From Thermoflavimicrobium daqui (GTDB lineage Bacteria > Bacillota > Bacilli > Thermoactinomycetales > Thermoactinomycetaceae): DNA of 64,000 nucleotides. Position 1 is the first letter of the stretch; each line of letters begins with the position of its first letter. Positions 51,540 to 59,818 of this stretch are shown here, one piece after another. Both the position numbers and the translations under genes were made by a program. The stretch is from positions 124,001 through 188,000 of the forward strand of contig NZ_KZ845667.1 of the NCBI RefSeq assembly GCF_003313465.1, written 5' to 3'. Below the pieces are notes generated by a model. The model did not search any database, was not told where the DNA came from, and saw only the letters and a program-made list of their open reading frames with translations.

Positions 51540-52094
51540 TTAATTGTCATTCGAACTTTTTAATTCACGATACTTTTCGCCTAAAATACTCATTATAACT
51601 GAATTACGATAGCGCTGGCTATTGTGTACTTCTTCTTTTTGAAAACCAATTTTCTTGAATACATGTAACACCTTTTCATTATAAGAAAACACATTTAATT
51701 CCATACGATGTAATTTTAAAATGCCAAATCCGTATTCCAGAACAAGATTTAATACTTCATATTCATAGCCTTTTTCTTGATTTTGTTCATCACTAATAAA
51801 AACACGAATGTTTGCACTGCGATTTACAGTGTCAATATTATGTAAGGCAATATCTCCAATAACCGTATTCGATCCTTTTTGGGCTATTAATAAAAGTAGG
51901 CTAGTCGTATCCTTCGTTTTAGATCGGATATATTGACGAACTTGTTCTCTGGTAAATGTATTAGGAATTCCAGTAAGTTTCCTTACTTCGGGATCAAATA
52001 AAAACTGAAAATATAGGTCAGTGTCTTCTATACTAACCTGATGTAAATAGATTTTTTTTCCTTCTAAAAAACTAACTGGAGCTTGTATTTTCAT
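51540..52094 (-). CDS. GNAT-family N-acetyltransferase (RimJ/RimL-like)
   Basis: A 184-residue acetyltransferase of the RimJ/RimL/SpeG-like branch. The early motif IYLHQVSIEDTDLYFQFLFD is typical. VIGDIALHNID is the central strand, and QEKGYEYEVLNLVLEYGFG takes the place of motif A. LHRMELNVFSYNEKVLHVFK and IGFQKE end the fold. It could act on a ribosomal protein N-terminus, a polyamine or an antibiotic. The ribosome binding site is AAAGGAGG. Confidence 0.85.
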   Translation of the reverse strand: MKIQAPVSFLEGKKIYLHQVSIEDTDLYFQFLFDPEVRKLTGIPNTFTREQVRQYIRSKTKDTTSLLLLIAQKGSNTVIGDIALHNIDTVNRSANIRVFISDEQNQEKGYEYEVLNLVLEYGFGILKLHRMELNVFSYNEKVLHVFKKIGFQKEEVHNSQRYRNSVIMSILGEKYRELKSSNDN

Positions 52095-52481
52095 AGATCA
52101 GCCTCCTTTCATTGTAATCATATTCTATTGAAATTCACAAAAACCAGTATAATTTATAACAAAAAATGATAATATATATAAAACTTTCAGTTTATATTAT
52201 ATACTGTAAACTTCTTCTAAGTCTATATCTGTGATCTTTATTTAATGATTAAAATGATTGATAATGGTTATTCATTTTAAAGAGAAAATATTTCTATAAA
52301 ATGAATTTAGAATGGGAGTTAAAAATTTAATAAAAAAATAATACTTTAATTCCAAAGAATATATCCTTATTGAATCGTTCAAAATTATAAAAAGTAATAG
52401 ATTGTTAACCTTGTATATTTTTTATGAAACATATATAGTATATCATGTTCGTATGAATAAAAACACATATAGGTGATTAGG
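52095..52481. other. Very AT-rich intergenic stretch
   Basis: About 390 bases between divergent genes, with A/T runs and no gene. It holds the upstream regions of the GNAT gene and the lysozyme; I see no clear operator or RNA. Confidence 0.5.
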
Positions 52482-53180
52482 ATGAAGCGAATTATTTTAT
52501 TGATTGTTTCTATTTTATTACTACTAGGAACTTTAGAATATACAGGGGTTATATGGCATAATGGTTTGTTTGCTTTCAGGTATGAAGTCAAAGGATTAGA
52601 TGTATCTCATCATCAGGGCAAAATTAATTGGAACCAAATCCAAGAAAATAATAATTATCGATTTGTATTCATAAAAGCAACAGAAGGTCATGATTTTATC
52701 GATAAAAAATTCTCTTATAATTGGCAACAAGCTCAAAAGTATGGATTCTTAACTGGAGCTTATCATTTCTTTTCTATGCGGAGCTCTGGTGAAGACCAAG
52801 CCAAAAAGTTTATTAGTATAGTCCCAAAAGAGAAAAATAGTTTACCGCCTGTGATTGATGTTGAGATTCATCTACAACATGATAAAAATAAAGTAAGAAA
52901 AGAGCTAAGGAATCTTGCAGGTAAACTCCAACAACAATATGAAAAAAAGCCGATTCTATATGTAACATATGATACTTACAATCAGTATATCAAAGGTGAC
53001 TTTCATGAGTTTGATATATGGATAAGAGATATTCTAAAATTTCCTACCCTTGATAACCGCAAGTGGTTATTTTGGCAATACAGTAACCGTGGTAGGGTTG
53101 ATGGTATTGATACCTATGTAGATATCAATGTTTTTAATGGAGATTATAATGAGTTTAAGAAAAAATTTAGTTTAAAGTAA
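52482..53180 (+). CDS. GH25 lysozyme-like muramidase, membrane-anchored or secreted
   Basis: About 232 residues of glycoside hydrolase family 25, which cuts the MurNAc-GlcNAc bond of peptidoglycan. An N-terminal hydrophobic segment (RIILLIVSILLLLGTLEYTG) acts as signal anchor. GLDVSHHQGKINW carries the first catalytic-site Asp and PPVIDVEIH the DxE acid pair; WLFWQYSNRG is the conserved end. I use ATG 52482 with AGGTGA upstream; an in-frame GTG at 52473 is less well placed. Confidence 0.9.
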   Translation: MKRIILLIVSILLLLGTLEYTGVIWHNGLFAFRYEVKGLDVSHHQGKINWNQIQENNNYRFVFIKATEGHDFIDKKFSYNWQQAQKYGFLTGAYHFFSMRSSGEDQAKKFISIVPKEKNSLPPVIDVEIHLQHDKNKVRKELRNLAGKLQQQYEKKPILYVTYDTYNQYIKGDFHEFDIWIRDILKFPTLDNRKWLFWQYSNRGRVDGIDTYVDINVFNGDYNEFKKKFSLK

Positions 53181-53339
53181 GAGATTATGTTAATAAGTAT
53201 AAGTTGCTAAGAAAGGCTCCCCTAAATAAACTTGGGATCCCTTTAGCGCATTAGCCTTTGCTATGAAATCCAGTTAATGTGTTATAGAGCACCAACCATG
53301 ATAGTGATGATTCTATTTTACGTGTAAAAGGGGAGATCG

Positions 53340-53390
53340 TTGACATTATAAATTAAATACACTACAATACCCTTTTAGTTAGCCGACTAA
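53340..53390 (+). promoter_or_regulatory. marR promoter with operator
   Basis: TTGACA (53340-53345), a 17-base spacer and TACAAT (53363-53368) form a strong promoter. TTAGTTAGCCGACTAA (53375-53390) covers the start region and has TTAGT/ACTAA dyad symmetry. The same 12-base core, inverted, recurs before the efflux gene at 53850. Confidence 0.8.
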
Positions 53391-53406
53391 TCAAGGAGGT
53401 TCGGTG

Positions 53407-53853
53407 ATGGAGTTTGATTATTCTAATGCTTTAACTCATCTTATGAGTCATGTACTAAAATTGTATCGACACAATGTGGATATGCTGATCGGGGAGTATG
53501 ATGTTTCTCCAGGACAACCTCCTCTTCTTATGAGACTTGCAGAAAAAGATGGACAAATTCAAAAGGAACTGGCTCGACAAATCCATGTAAAACCTGCTAC
53601 ACTCACCGTTATGATTAATCGAATGCAAAAGGCAGGTCTCGTAGAAAGAAAGCCTGATCAAATTGATCAAAGAGTGTCTAGGGTTTATCTTACAGAGAAA
53701 GGTCGTTTGGCCACAGAGGCAGTGAAAAATGCCCTATACACCATTGAGCAAAAATGTTTTGAACATTTTAGTTCAGAGGAGAAGATCTTGTTTCGTCGAT
53801 TATTACAGCAGATGCATGACGACCTTGAAGTTTTACGAATGACAAATAGTTAG
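53407..53853 (+). CDS. MarR-family regulator of the adjacent efflux pump
   Basis: A 148-residue MarR winged-helix repressor. The recognition helix region LARQIHVKPATLTVMINRMQ and the wing KPDQIDQRVSRVYLTEKG are clear. I choose ATG 53407, 7 bases after AGGAGG, over the GTG at 53404. It is followed by a Bcr/CflA-type efflux gene 70 bases on. Matching operators sit before both genes, so it most likely represses itself and the pump until a toxic ligand binds. Confidence 0.92.
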   Translation: MEFDYSNALTHLMSHVLKLYRHNVDMLIGEYDVSPGQPPLLMRLAEKDGQIQKELARQIHVKPATLTVMINRMQKAGLVERKPDQIDQRVSRVYLTEKGRLATEAVKNALYTIEQKCFEHFSSEEKILFRRLLQQMHDDLEVLRMTNS

Positions 53854-53868
53854 TCGGCTAATTACTAA
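53850..53868 (+). promoter_or_regulatory. Second MarR operator, overlapping the marR stop codon
   Basis: TTAGTCGGCTAA (53850-53861) is the exact reverse complement of the core TTAGCCGACTAA at 53379-53390. It is followed by TTACTAA, extending the dyad. It lies 56 bases before the efflux-gene ATG/TTG region. Confidence 0.75.
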
Positions 53869-53923
53869 TCCCCTGCTTTATCCGGTTGGGGTTCATATTC
53901 AGTTTATTTATATCCAGAGAGGT

Positions 53924-55165
53924 TTGACATTTTCCATGAAAAACATAGTACAGGATGCTAATGTAAATTCTCAATCATTAGCTCGATCACGCCGTTTATG
54001 GACAGCTTTCATCTTAGGGTCTTTAGCCGCTTTTGGCCCACTATCTATCGATATGTATCTTCCTGCTTTACCGATGATTACCAAAGACCTTCATACTAGT
54101 ACGTCATTAACTCAACTTAGTTTAACTTTTTTCCTTTTAGGACTTTCCTTAGGACAGTTACTAGTTGGCCCTCTTAGTGACATCCGAGGTAGACGCACTC
54201 CACTTCTTGTTGGCGTTATGATTTATGGAATTTCTTCATTATTATGTGCACTAAGCCCTTCCATCTGGGTATTGATTATTTTGCGGTTTATCCAAGGATT
54301 ATCAGGGGCAGCAGGTATTGTTATTTCTCGGGCTATTGCTAGAGATTTATACTCAGGTACTGAACTGACGAAGTTTTTTGCTTTGCTAATGTTGATTAAT
54401 GGGGCTGCTCCTATACTCTCTCCAATTGTTGGGGCCCAATTATTAAAAATGACCTCTTGGGTTGGTGTATTTATAATCTTAAGTGCGATAGGTGTATTCT
54501 TATTTCTGGCTGTCTTTTTTGGCTTACCTGAAACATTGCCTATACAAAACCGTTCAAAGGGTGGTATCAAAAATACGTTATTAACATTTCGTAAATTAAT
54601 TAATGATCGCCTATTCATTGGATATGCATTATCTCAAGGACTAGTCATGGCAGGCATGTTTGCATATATTTCAGGATCCCCATTCGTTATTCAAAATGTC
54701 TTCAAAGCTTCGCCACAAATGTTTAGCTTATTTTTTGCAATTAATGGCATCGGAATTGTGATTGCTAGTCAAGTAACAGGTAAATTGGCTGGGCGTATTA
54801 AAGAAAGCAGGCTTCTAATTATTGGCCTTACCCTAGCAGCGATTGGAAGTATAACATTACTAGCTATGATTCTAGTTGGAGCAGGCTTATATGCCATTTT
54901 ACTTCCTTTATTCATTGTTGTTTCAAGCGTGGGAATTGTAAGTACAACGACAGCCTCATTAGCTATGCAAAACCAAGGTCAATCGGCTGGGAGTGCCTCA
55001 GCGTTACTTGGCGTCTTGTCTTTTATCTTTGGTGGCCTTGTGGCTCCTTTAGTTGGTCTTGGTGGCAGTGACAAAGCTGTACCGATGGGAATGGTTATTG
55101 CAGCGGCTGACATAGCTGCCTTGCTTTGTTATTTTATTTTTATTCATAGAAAAGCCAAAGCCTAA
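53924..55165 (+). CDS. Bcr/CflA-family multidrug efflux MFS transporter
   Basis: A 413-residue major facilitator with twelve membrane segments. GPLSIDMYLPALP in the first loop is the hallmark of the Bcr/CflA drug:proton antiporters. MFS motif A follows as GPLSDIRGRRTPLLVG and the second-half repeat is present. It exports toxic compounds using the proton gradient. The start is uncertain: TTG 53924 is only 1-2 bases after GAGAGG, while ATG 53936 is 13 bases after it; family N-termini vary. It is paired with the marR gene and its operators. Confidence 0.92.
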   Translation: MTFSMKNIVQDANVNSQSLARSRRLWTAFILGSLAAFGPLSIDMYLPALPMITKDLHTSTSLTQLSLTFFLLGLSLGQLLVGPLSDIRGRRTPLLVGVMIYGISSLLCALSPSIWVLIILRFIQGLSGAAGIVISRAIARDLYSGTELTKFFALLMLINGAAPILSPIVGAQLLKMTSWVGVFIILSAIGVFLFLAVFFGLPETLPIQNRSKGGIKNTLLTFRKLINDRLFIGYALSQGLVMAGMFAYISGSPFVIQNVFKASPQMFSLFFAINGIGIVIASQVTGKLAGRIKESRLLIIGLTLAAIGSITLLAMILVGAGLYAILLPLFIVVSSVGIVSTTTASLAMQNQGQSAGSASALLGVLSFIFGGLVAPLVGLGGSDKAVPMGMVIAAADIAALLCYFIFIHRKAKA

Positions 55166-55202
55166 TGTATTTTTTAGTAATATCATATATTAGAGAAATA
55201 AT

Positions 55203-55239
55203 CTTACCTGTTACCTATAGAGTTTAGGTAACAGGTAAG
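55203..55239 (+). terminator. Strong hairpin after the efflux gene
   Basis: A perfect 15-bp stem CTTACCTGTTACCTA and its complement with a 7-base loop. The following T run is short (TTCGTCTTT), so terminator function is likely but not ideal. Confidence 0.6.
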
Positions 55240-55283
55240 TTCGTCTTTCGAACAAAATGTCTAATTAGAAGTAATAATTACCT

Positions 55284-55318
55284 TTGACATATCTATAAAT
55301 ATCGATATAATAATCCCT
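55284..55318 (+). promoter_or_regulatory. arsR promoter and operator, apparently leaderless
   Basis: TTGACA (55284-55289), a 16-base spacer and TATAAT (55306-55311). The start codon ATG is at 55319, where transcription itself should begin. No ribosome binding site is present. The spacer and -10 contain ATATCTATA...CGATATA, an ArsR-like AT-rich dyad that recurs before the next gene. Confidence 0.7.
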
Positions 55319-55630
55319 ATGGATACCTTACTTATTTTTAAAGCTTTATCGAATGAAAAAAGACTATTAATATTACAATGGCTAAAAAATCCTAAAGAAA
55401 ATTTCATTCAGCCCCAGCATCTAACTCAACATGAGCATTTTGATGGAGGAGTTTGCGTAGGAAATATACAGAAAAAAGCTGGTCTAGCACAATCCGTCAT
55501 TTCTGGTTATCTGGATATGATGCAAAAGGCTGGTCTTTTAGAATCGAAACGAATTGGCAAATGGACTTACTACCGTCGAAATGAAAAAGTTATTCAGGAA
55601 TTTGCTAATTTTATCAAAAAGGAGCTATAG
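55319..55630 (+). CDS. ArsR-family regulator
   Basis: A 103-residue ArsR winged-helix repressor. It opens FKALSNEKRLLILQWLKNP, has the recognition region AGLAQSVISGYLDMMQKAGL and the wing RIGKWTYYRRNEK. There is one Cys (GGVCVGN) and no paired metal-binding Cys motif, so a metal sensor of the classic type is unlikely; it may sense a small molecule. The ATG lies 8 bases after the -10 box, so the mRNA is probably leaderless. It appears to control itself and the monooxygenase gene that follows. Confidence 0.9.
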   Translation: MDTLLIFKALSNEKRLLILQWLKNPKENFIQPQHLTQHEHFDGGVCVGNIQKKAGLAQSVISGYLDMMQKAGLLESKRIGKWTYYRRNEKVIQEFANFIKKEL

Positions 55631-55662
55631 GTAGATCGATGAAAGACATCTACCTATTTTTT
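55628..55662 (+). terminator. Terminator overlapping the arsR stop
   Basis: A perfect stem TAGGTAGAT / ATCTACCTA followed by TTTTTT. Its left arm starts in the arsR stop codon, so the next gene needs its own promoter. Confidence 0.85.
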
Positions 55663-55694
55663 GTTCTATATATATCCATATATATAGATATAAA
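55661..55694 (+). promoter_or_regulatory. Promoter and ArsR operator of the monooxygenase gene
   Basis: TTGTTC (55661-55666) with a 16-base spacer to TATAGA (55683-55688) is a plausible promoter. TATATATATCCATATATATA with GATATA shares, in inverted form, the TATATCTATA motif of the arsR promoter. Confidence 0.55.
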
Positions 55695-55727
55695 GAAATA
55701 AATGCGAAGCGAAAGGATAAATAACAC

Positions 55728-56759
55728 ATGACAAACAATAAATATACGAAGCAAAATCTCCAAGATACTCCCTTGTCAGTATTAGATTTAGTGACTGTTT
55801 CCCAAGGAAAATCGCCTGCTAACTCCTTTCATAACAGCCTCGATTTAGCAAGGCATGTAGAGAACTTCGGCTACAAGCGATATTGGTTGGCCGAACATCA
55901 TAATAGTCCTAGTGTAGCCAGTTCGGCTACTTCTATATTAATTGGTTATATTGCAGAAGGCACTTCAACAATTCGAGTTGGTTCTGGTGGGATCATGTTA
56001 CCTAATCATGTCCCATTGGTTGTCGCTGAGCAATTTGGGACATTAGAATCATTGTATCCTGGTAGAATTGATTTGGGATTGGGGCGAGCACCAGGTACTG
56101 ATCCAATAACGGCTAGAGCATTAAGACGAAATGTGTTAGGAACTGAAGAGGATTTTGAAGAAAATATTATGGAACTACAAAATTATTTGGGTTCACCAAA
56201 TGAAGATGCATCCGTTCGAGCAATCCCCGGAGAAGGTACAAATGTTCCTATATGGATTCTTGGCTCTAGTCTTTATAGTGCAAGGCTTGCAGGCAAACTA
56301 GGCTTGCCATATGCATTTGCTAGTCACTTTGCTCCAAACTATCTTCAAAAAGCATTGAAACTCTATAAAGAATCATTCCAGCCTTCAAAAACATTACAAG
56401 AACCTTATTCCATGGCTTGTGTCAATGTGATTGCAGCAGATACAAATGAGGAAGCTCAACTCTTAGCCTCATCTTTATATTTATTTTTCCTGAACATCAT
56501 TCGTAGACAAAAAGATTTATTAAAACCACCTGTTGAAAATATGAATAGTTACTGGAATGCTTTTGAAAGACAAACTGTACTTCAACAGCTTTATTATACT
56601 TTTATTGGCGATTCCTCTACAATCCAAAAAGAATTACAAGCATTTCTGAATGACACCCCAGTAGATGAAATCATGGTATGTTCCCATATTTATGATCATA
56701 CAGCTCGAGTCCGTTCATATGAGATATTGTCAAACTTGGTTAAAGGAAATAAAAGCTGA
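55728..56759 (+). CDS. Luciferase-like (LLM) flavin-dependent monooxygenase
   Basis: A 343-residue TIM-barrel oxidoreductase of the bacterial luciferase-like group, using reduced FMN or F420. The start LSVLDLVTVSQGKSPANSF and RYWLAEHHNSPSVASSATS define the MsnO8-type subgroup. IRVGSGGIMLPNHVPLVVAE, YPGRIDLGLGRAPGTD and VPIWILGSSLYSARLAG follow in order. The substrate is unknown. Its own promoter carries an ArsR-type operator. The ribosome binding site is AAAGGAT. Terminator at 56768. Confidence 0.9.
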   Translation: MTNNKYTKQNLQDTPLSVLDLVTVSQGKSPANSFHNSLDLARHVENFGYKRYWLAEHHNSPSVASSATSILIGYIAEGTSTIRVGSGGIMLPNHVPLVVAEQFGTLESLYPGRIDLGLGRAPGTDPITARALRRNVLGTEEDFEENIMELQNYLGSPNEDASVRAIPGEGTNVPIWILGSSLYSARLAGKLGLPYAFASHFAPNYLQKALKLYKESFQPSKTLQEPYSMACVNVIAADTNEEAQLLASSLYLFFLNIIRRQKDLLKPPVENMNSYWNAFERQTVLQQLYYTFIGDSSTIQKELQAFLNDTPVDEIMVCSHIYDHTARVRSYEILSNLVKGNKS

Positions 56760-56767
56760 CCAATAGT

Positions 56768-56822
56768 AAAAAGGGGATGAGCCAAAAAATTTTTGCTTCC
56801 TTGAGTTTCATCCCCTTTTTAT
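56768..56822 (+). terminator. Terminator of the monooxygenase gene
   Basis: A perfect 13-bp stem AAAAAGGGGATGA / TCATCCCCTTTTT, 8 bases after the stop. Confidence 0.88.
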
Positions 56823-56948
56823 AAATAAGACCCAATTTAATGATCATAAGTATTATCCCAGACTAATACCAAATTGTTGTAATTATGGATCAGGTGAAAT
56901 TCTTCTCGTCCTGTTCCAATCACTTTACGACTCAATCCGGGCGAACAG

Positions 56949-56980
56949 CAAAAAAACGCTAGACTTTTAAAAGTCTAGCG
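56949..56980 (-). terminator. Terminator of htrA
   Basis: A perfect palindrome centred on CGCTAGACTT/AAGTCTAGCG, followed on the minus strand by TTTTTTT. It is 28 bases after the htrA stop. Confidence 0.88.
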
Positions 56981-57008
56981 TACAGTTTATCAGATAATGC
57001 TAGAAGCA

Positions 57009-58232
57009 TTATCGTCTTAATAGATTTGAGGGAGTCTCTATTAAAGTTAAGCTAGCTTGTTGCTTCTTCCCTTCACGATAAAAAGTCAGATTTATTTTTG
57101 AACCAATCTTGGTTTGATTATATAAATAACTTCGTAAATCGACCATCGTTTTTACGGGCTTCCCATTAATCTCTACAATTACATCGAGTCTTTTTAAATT
57201 AGCTTTTGCGGCTGGAGAGTTCGTTTCTACTGTATCAATAACAACTCCATCTGTTACATTCTTAGGTAATTTAAGTAGTGCTCGTTCTACATTGGAAAAC
57301 TGATTTAAATCATCTAGAAACGATACGCCTATATAAGGACGAGGTACTTGTCCTTTAGAAATTAAATTTTCAATAATCGGACGGGCATGGTTGATCGGTA
57401 TGGCAAATCCAAGCCCTTCGACACCTTTTTCTGCAATCTTAAGGGTATTGATCCCAATTACTTGTCCTGCAGTATTAACAAGTGCTCCCCCACTATTTCC
57501 GGGATTAATCGCAGCATCAGTTTGAATAACATCCATAGAGATATAATCATTTACTTGGAAAGTCCGTTTCGGTGAACTTACTACACCAACCGTAACCGAT
57601 TGTGAAAAGGTCTGTCCAAGTGGATTTCCTATAGCAATAGCCGGTTCTCCTGCTTTTAGATTGTTAGAATTACCTAACTCAGCAACATGAGTTACATATT
57701 TATCATCAATCTCTAACACTGCAAGATCAGATATGGGATCTTTACCTAAAACTTTTGCAGAGATGGTTTTTGGCTGGTCAATAGCTGTAAATACAACTTT
57801 GACTTCATCACTGTTATCAATAACATGATTGTTTGTCACGATAATGGCTTTACCATTGCTTTTTTGAATCACAATTCCGGAACCAGATCCAGTTGCTTCG
57901 GACTTCTCAGAGAATGGATTATTTGTTTTTTGTATACTTTCAATTCCAACTACAGCTGAACGGATCTTTTCTACTGTTTTTGTGATTTCAGAATTAACTT
58001 GAACGCTGGTACTTACCTGTTGTGAGATATTCGACGACTGGGGCGGGACCTTAATCACTCCACTTTGAATCATGAGTGGAGCCGCCATCAAAACCAATAA
58101 ACCTCCTGTAATTCCAGATATAATTGGGATTACAAACTTCTTATAACTTTTCTTATGCGTTGGTGGCTCAGGTTGAATCTCCTGAATGTTATTCATTTGA
58201 TTTTCAGACGACATATTATTTTGCACATCCAT
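57009..58232 (-). CDS. htrA: HtrA/DegP-type membrane-anchored serine protease (S1C)
   Basis: A 407-residue quality-control protease. A cytoplasmic N-tail (about 1-30) is followed by one membrane anchor (FVIPIISGITGGLLVLMAAP). The trypsin-like domain has His in TNNHVID, Asp in DPISDLAVLEID and Ser in NPGNSGGALVN. One C-terminal PDZ domain (PYIGVSFLDD..., LKRLDVIVEINGKPV) completes it. It clears misfolded exported proteins at the outer membrane face. A two-component system lies directly upstream on the same strand, the arrangement seen for secretion-stress control. A direct repeat shared with that system lies in its upstream region. Confidence 0.92.
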   Translation of the reverse strand: MDVQNNMSSENQMNNIQEIQPEPPTHKKSYKKFVIPIISGITGGLLVLMAAPLMIQSGVIKVPPQSSNISQQVSTSVQVNSEITKTVEKIRSAVVGIESIQKTNNPFSEKSEATGSGSGIVIQKSNGKAIIVTNNHVIDNSDEVKVVFTAIDQPKTISAKVLGKDPISDLAVLEIDDKYVTHVAELGNSNNLKAGEPAIAIGNPLGQTFSQSVTVGVVSSPKRTFQVNDYISMDVIQTDAAINPGNSGGALVNTAGQVIGINTLKIAEKGVEGLGFAIPINHARPIIENLISKGQVPRPYIGVSFLDDLNQFSNVERALLKLPKNVTDGVVIDTVETNSPAAKANLKRLDVIVEINGKPVKTMVDLRSYLYNQTKIGSKINLTFYREGKKQQASLTLIETPSNLLRR

Positions 58233-58343
58233 TATAGCGCATCCCCCTTTCTCCGGGAGATCAAGGACACTGTTTTAAGACCATGATTGGATAGTCAGAA
58301 TCAGATGTCCTTGCCTTTCCTTTCTTCAATCGTAGTTTGTCAA

Positions 58344-58360
58344 TGTGTAGTTTATGTGAA
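58344..58360 (-). promoter_or_regulatory. Direct repeat upstream of htrA, candidate response-regulator site
   Basis: Minus-strand reading TTCACATAAACTACACA: two T(T/A)CACA units 11 bases apart, the spacing of OmpR-family half-sites. TTGACA follows 1-2 bases later, but no clear -10 box is seen. A related pair lies before the response-regulator gene. Confidence 0.45.
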
Positions 58361-58399
58361 GAAAAGTTGAGATTTATATGGATAATAAAACTTTATTGT

Positions 58400-59818
58400 T
58401 TAGGCTTCTTTATTAAACTTCATGGTAAATTGTACCCCATCTTCCGTATTAGTTAAGGCATAATCTACACCGTGAATCTCCATCACCCGTTTCACAATAA
58501 ACAATCCTAAACCACTTCCACCTGTACTTCGACTACGCGATTTTTCGATTCGATAAAATGGTTGAAAAATCTTTGTCAACTCTGCTTCACCGATATGGGC
58601 ACCTGTATTTAGAACTTTTAGAATGATTATGTGATTATCATGTGATAGCTTGGTAATCACTTGCTCTTTATCTTTTGAATATTTAATTGCATTATTAACA
58701 ATATTGGATAAGGCTTTTTGTAACAAATCTTTATCTGCACGAATGTATAGATCTGGTTCAATCTCTTTTTTCATCTCTAACTGTTTTTCCCTACTAAAAT
58801 ATTCATGATTGTTAAGGATGCTCTGTAACAGTTGAGAAAGATTAATTCGTTGTAGCTGCGGTAAGAAATCATAGGTTTCTAATTTGGATATCTCTAGTAT
58901 TTCATTTACCAATCTTTGCATATTTTGCATGATTGAAAAGGAACGTTTTAAGTATTTATCGCGATCCTTATATACGCCGATACGATAAATCATCGCTTCT
59001 AATTGTCCCATAACAGCTGTAATTGGTGATTTCAATTCATGTGAAATGGTAGCGAGAAATTCCCTACGCTTTACTTCCAGTTCGCGCTCTTTTTGGATAT
59101 CATCTTTTAGTTGTTCGTTTGCTTTCTGAAGATCAAACATCGTCTTCTCTAGATTAGAAGATAATTCGTTTAGGCTATTGGAGAGCTCACCAATTTCATC
59201 TTTTGAATCTGTTTTACATCGGTGTGTGAAATCTAGTTCTGCCATTCGTTTCGCAACATGATTTATCTTTAACAATGGATTGGTAATTAGTTTGGCATAT
59301 AGAAAGGCTCCAACCAATGAAATTAGCAAAACAATCAAAGCGATATAGGGCATTAACTTAAATATAACATCAGATGCTTCATCGATTGGTTGTAAAGTAG
59401 CATAAACGGTTGCAATATAAGATCCATCAAGAAAGTTAATGTTTTTTTCGAGAGTATAAACCGACGTATTCTGTTTTATACTCAATTGATCATCAGTCAT
59501 TGTAATTTTCTGTACAATTCGTGCTGGGACAGGGGGGATATAAATAATATTCCCATGCGAATCGTGGATAACAATACTTGCGTTGTTATTATAGTTAAAT
59601 TCATCCAATATCTCTTTTGCTTGATAAAATGGTAAGGAATCAACAGTTTGAACCAGCTCATTAATCTCCTCATTTAACGTATCAGTTTTATATTTGTAAT
59701 AGTAAGAAGGGAGAAGGAAGTAAAAAATGAGATAAATTAATAGGGCAGAAATACACAACAACGCAGTCGTAATGAGGAAAATTTTATAGGTGATACTCTT
59801 TTTAAAATTACGTATCAA
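58400..59818 (-). CDS. Sensor histidine kinase (CssS-like by context)
   Basis: A 472-residue membrane kinase. TM1 (ITTALLCISALLIYLIFYFL) precedes an extracellular sensor domain (about 35-155), TM2 (IALIVLLISLVGAFLYAKLI) and a HAMP domain. The HisKA box ISHELKSPITAVM has the phospho-acceptor His near residue 258. The ATPase domain has N-box NIVNNAIKYS, KIFQPFYRIE and GGSGLGLFIVKR. The start is TTG, overlapping the response-regulator stop by 11 bases, with GATGGGG as ribosome binding site. Neighbouring htrA suggests a role in sensing secretion stress. Confidence 0.9.
   Translation of the reverse strand: MIRNFKKSITYKIFLITTALLCISALLIYLIFYFLLPSYYYKYKTDTLNEEINELVQTVDSLPFYQAKEILDEFNYNNNASIVIHDSHGNIIYIPPVPARIVQKITMTDDQLSIKQNTSVYTLEKNINFLDGSYIATVYATLQPIDEASDVIFKLMPYIALIVLLISLVGAFLYAKLITNPLLKINHVAKRMAELDFTHRCKTDSKDEIGELSNSLNELSSNLEKTMFDLQKANEQLKDDIQKERELEVKRREFLATISHELKSPITAVMGQLEAMIYRIGVYKDRDKYLKRSFSIMQNMQRLVNEILEISKLETYDFLPQLQRINLSQLLQSILNNHEYFSREKQLEMKKEIEPDLYIRADKDLLQKALSNIVNNAIKYSKDKEQVITKLSHDNHIIILKVLNTGAHIGEAELTKIFQPFYRIEKSRSRSTGGSGLGLFIVKRVMEIHGVDYALTNTEDGVQFTMKFNKEA

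Noticed and set aside
56823-56948. Open minus-strand frame ending NNLVLVWDNTYDH
   Set aside because: Peptide-like, but no start codon or ribosome binding site and no recognised family; probably debris next to the htrA terminator.
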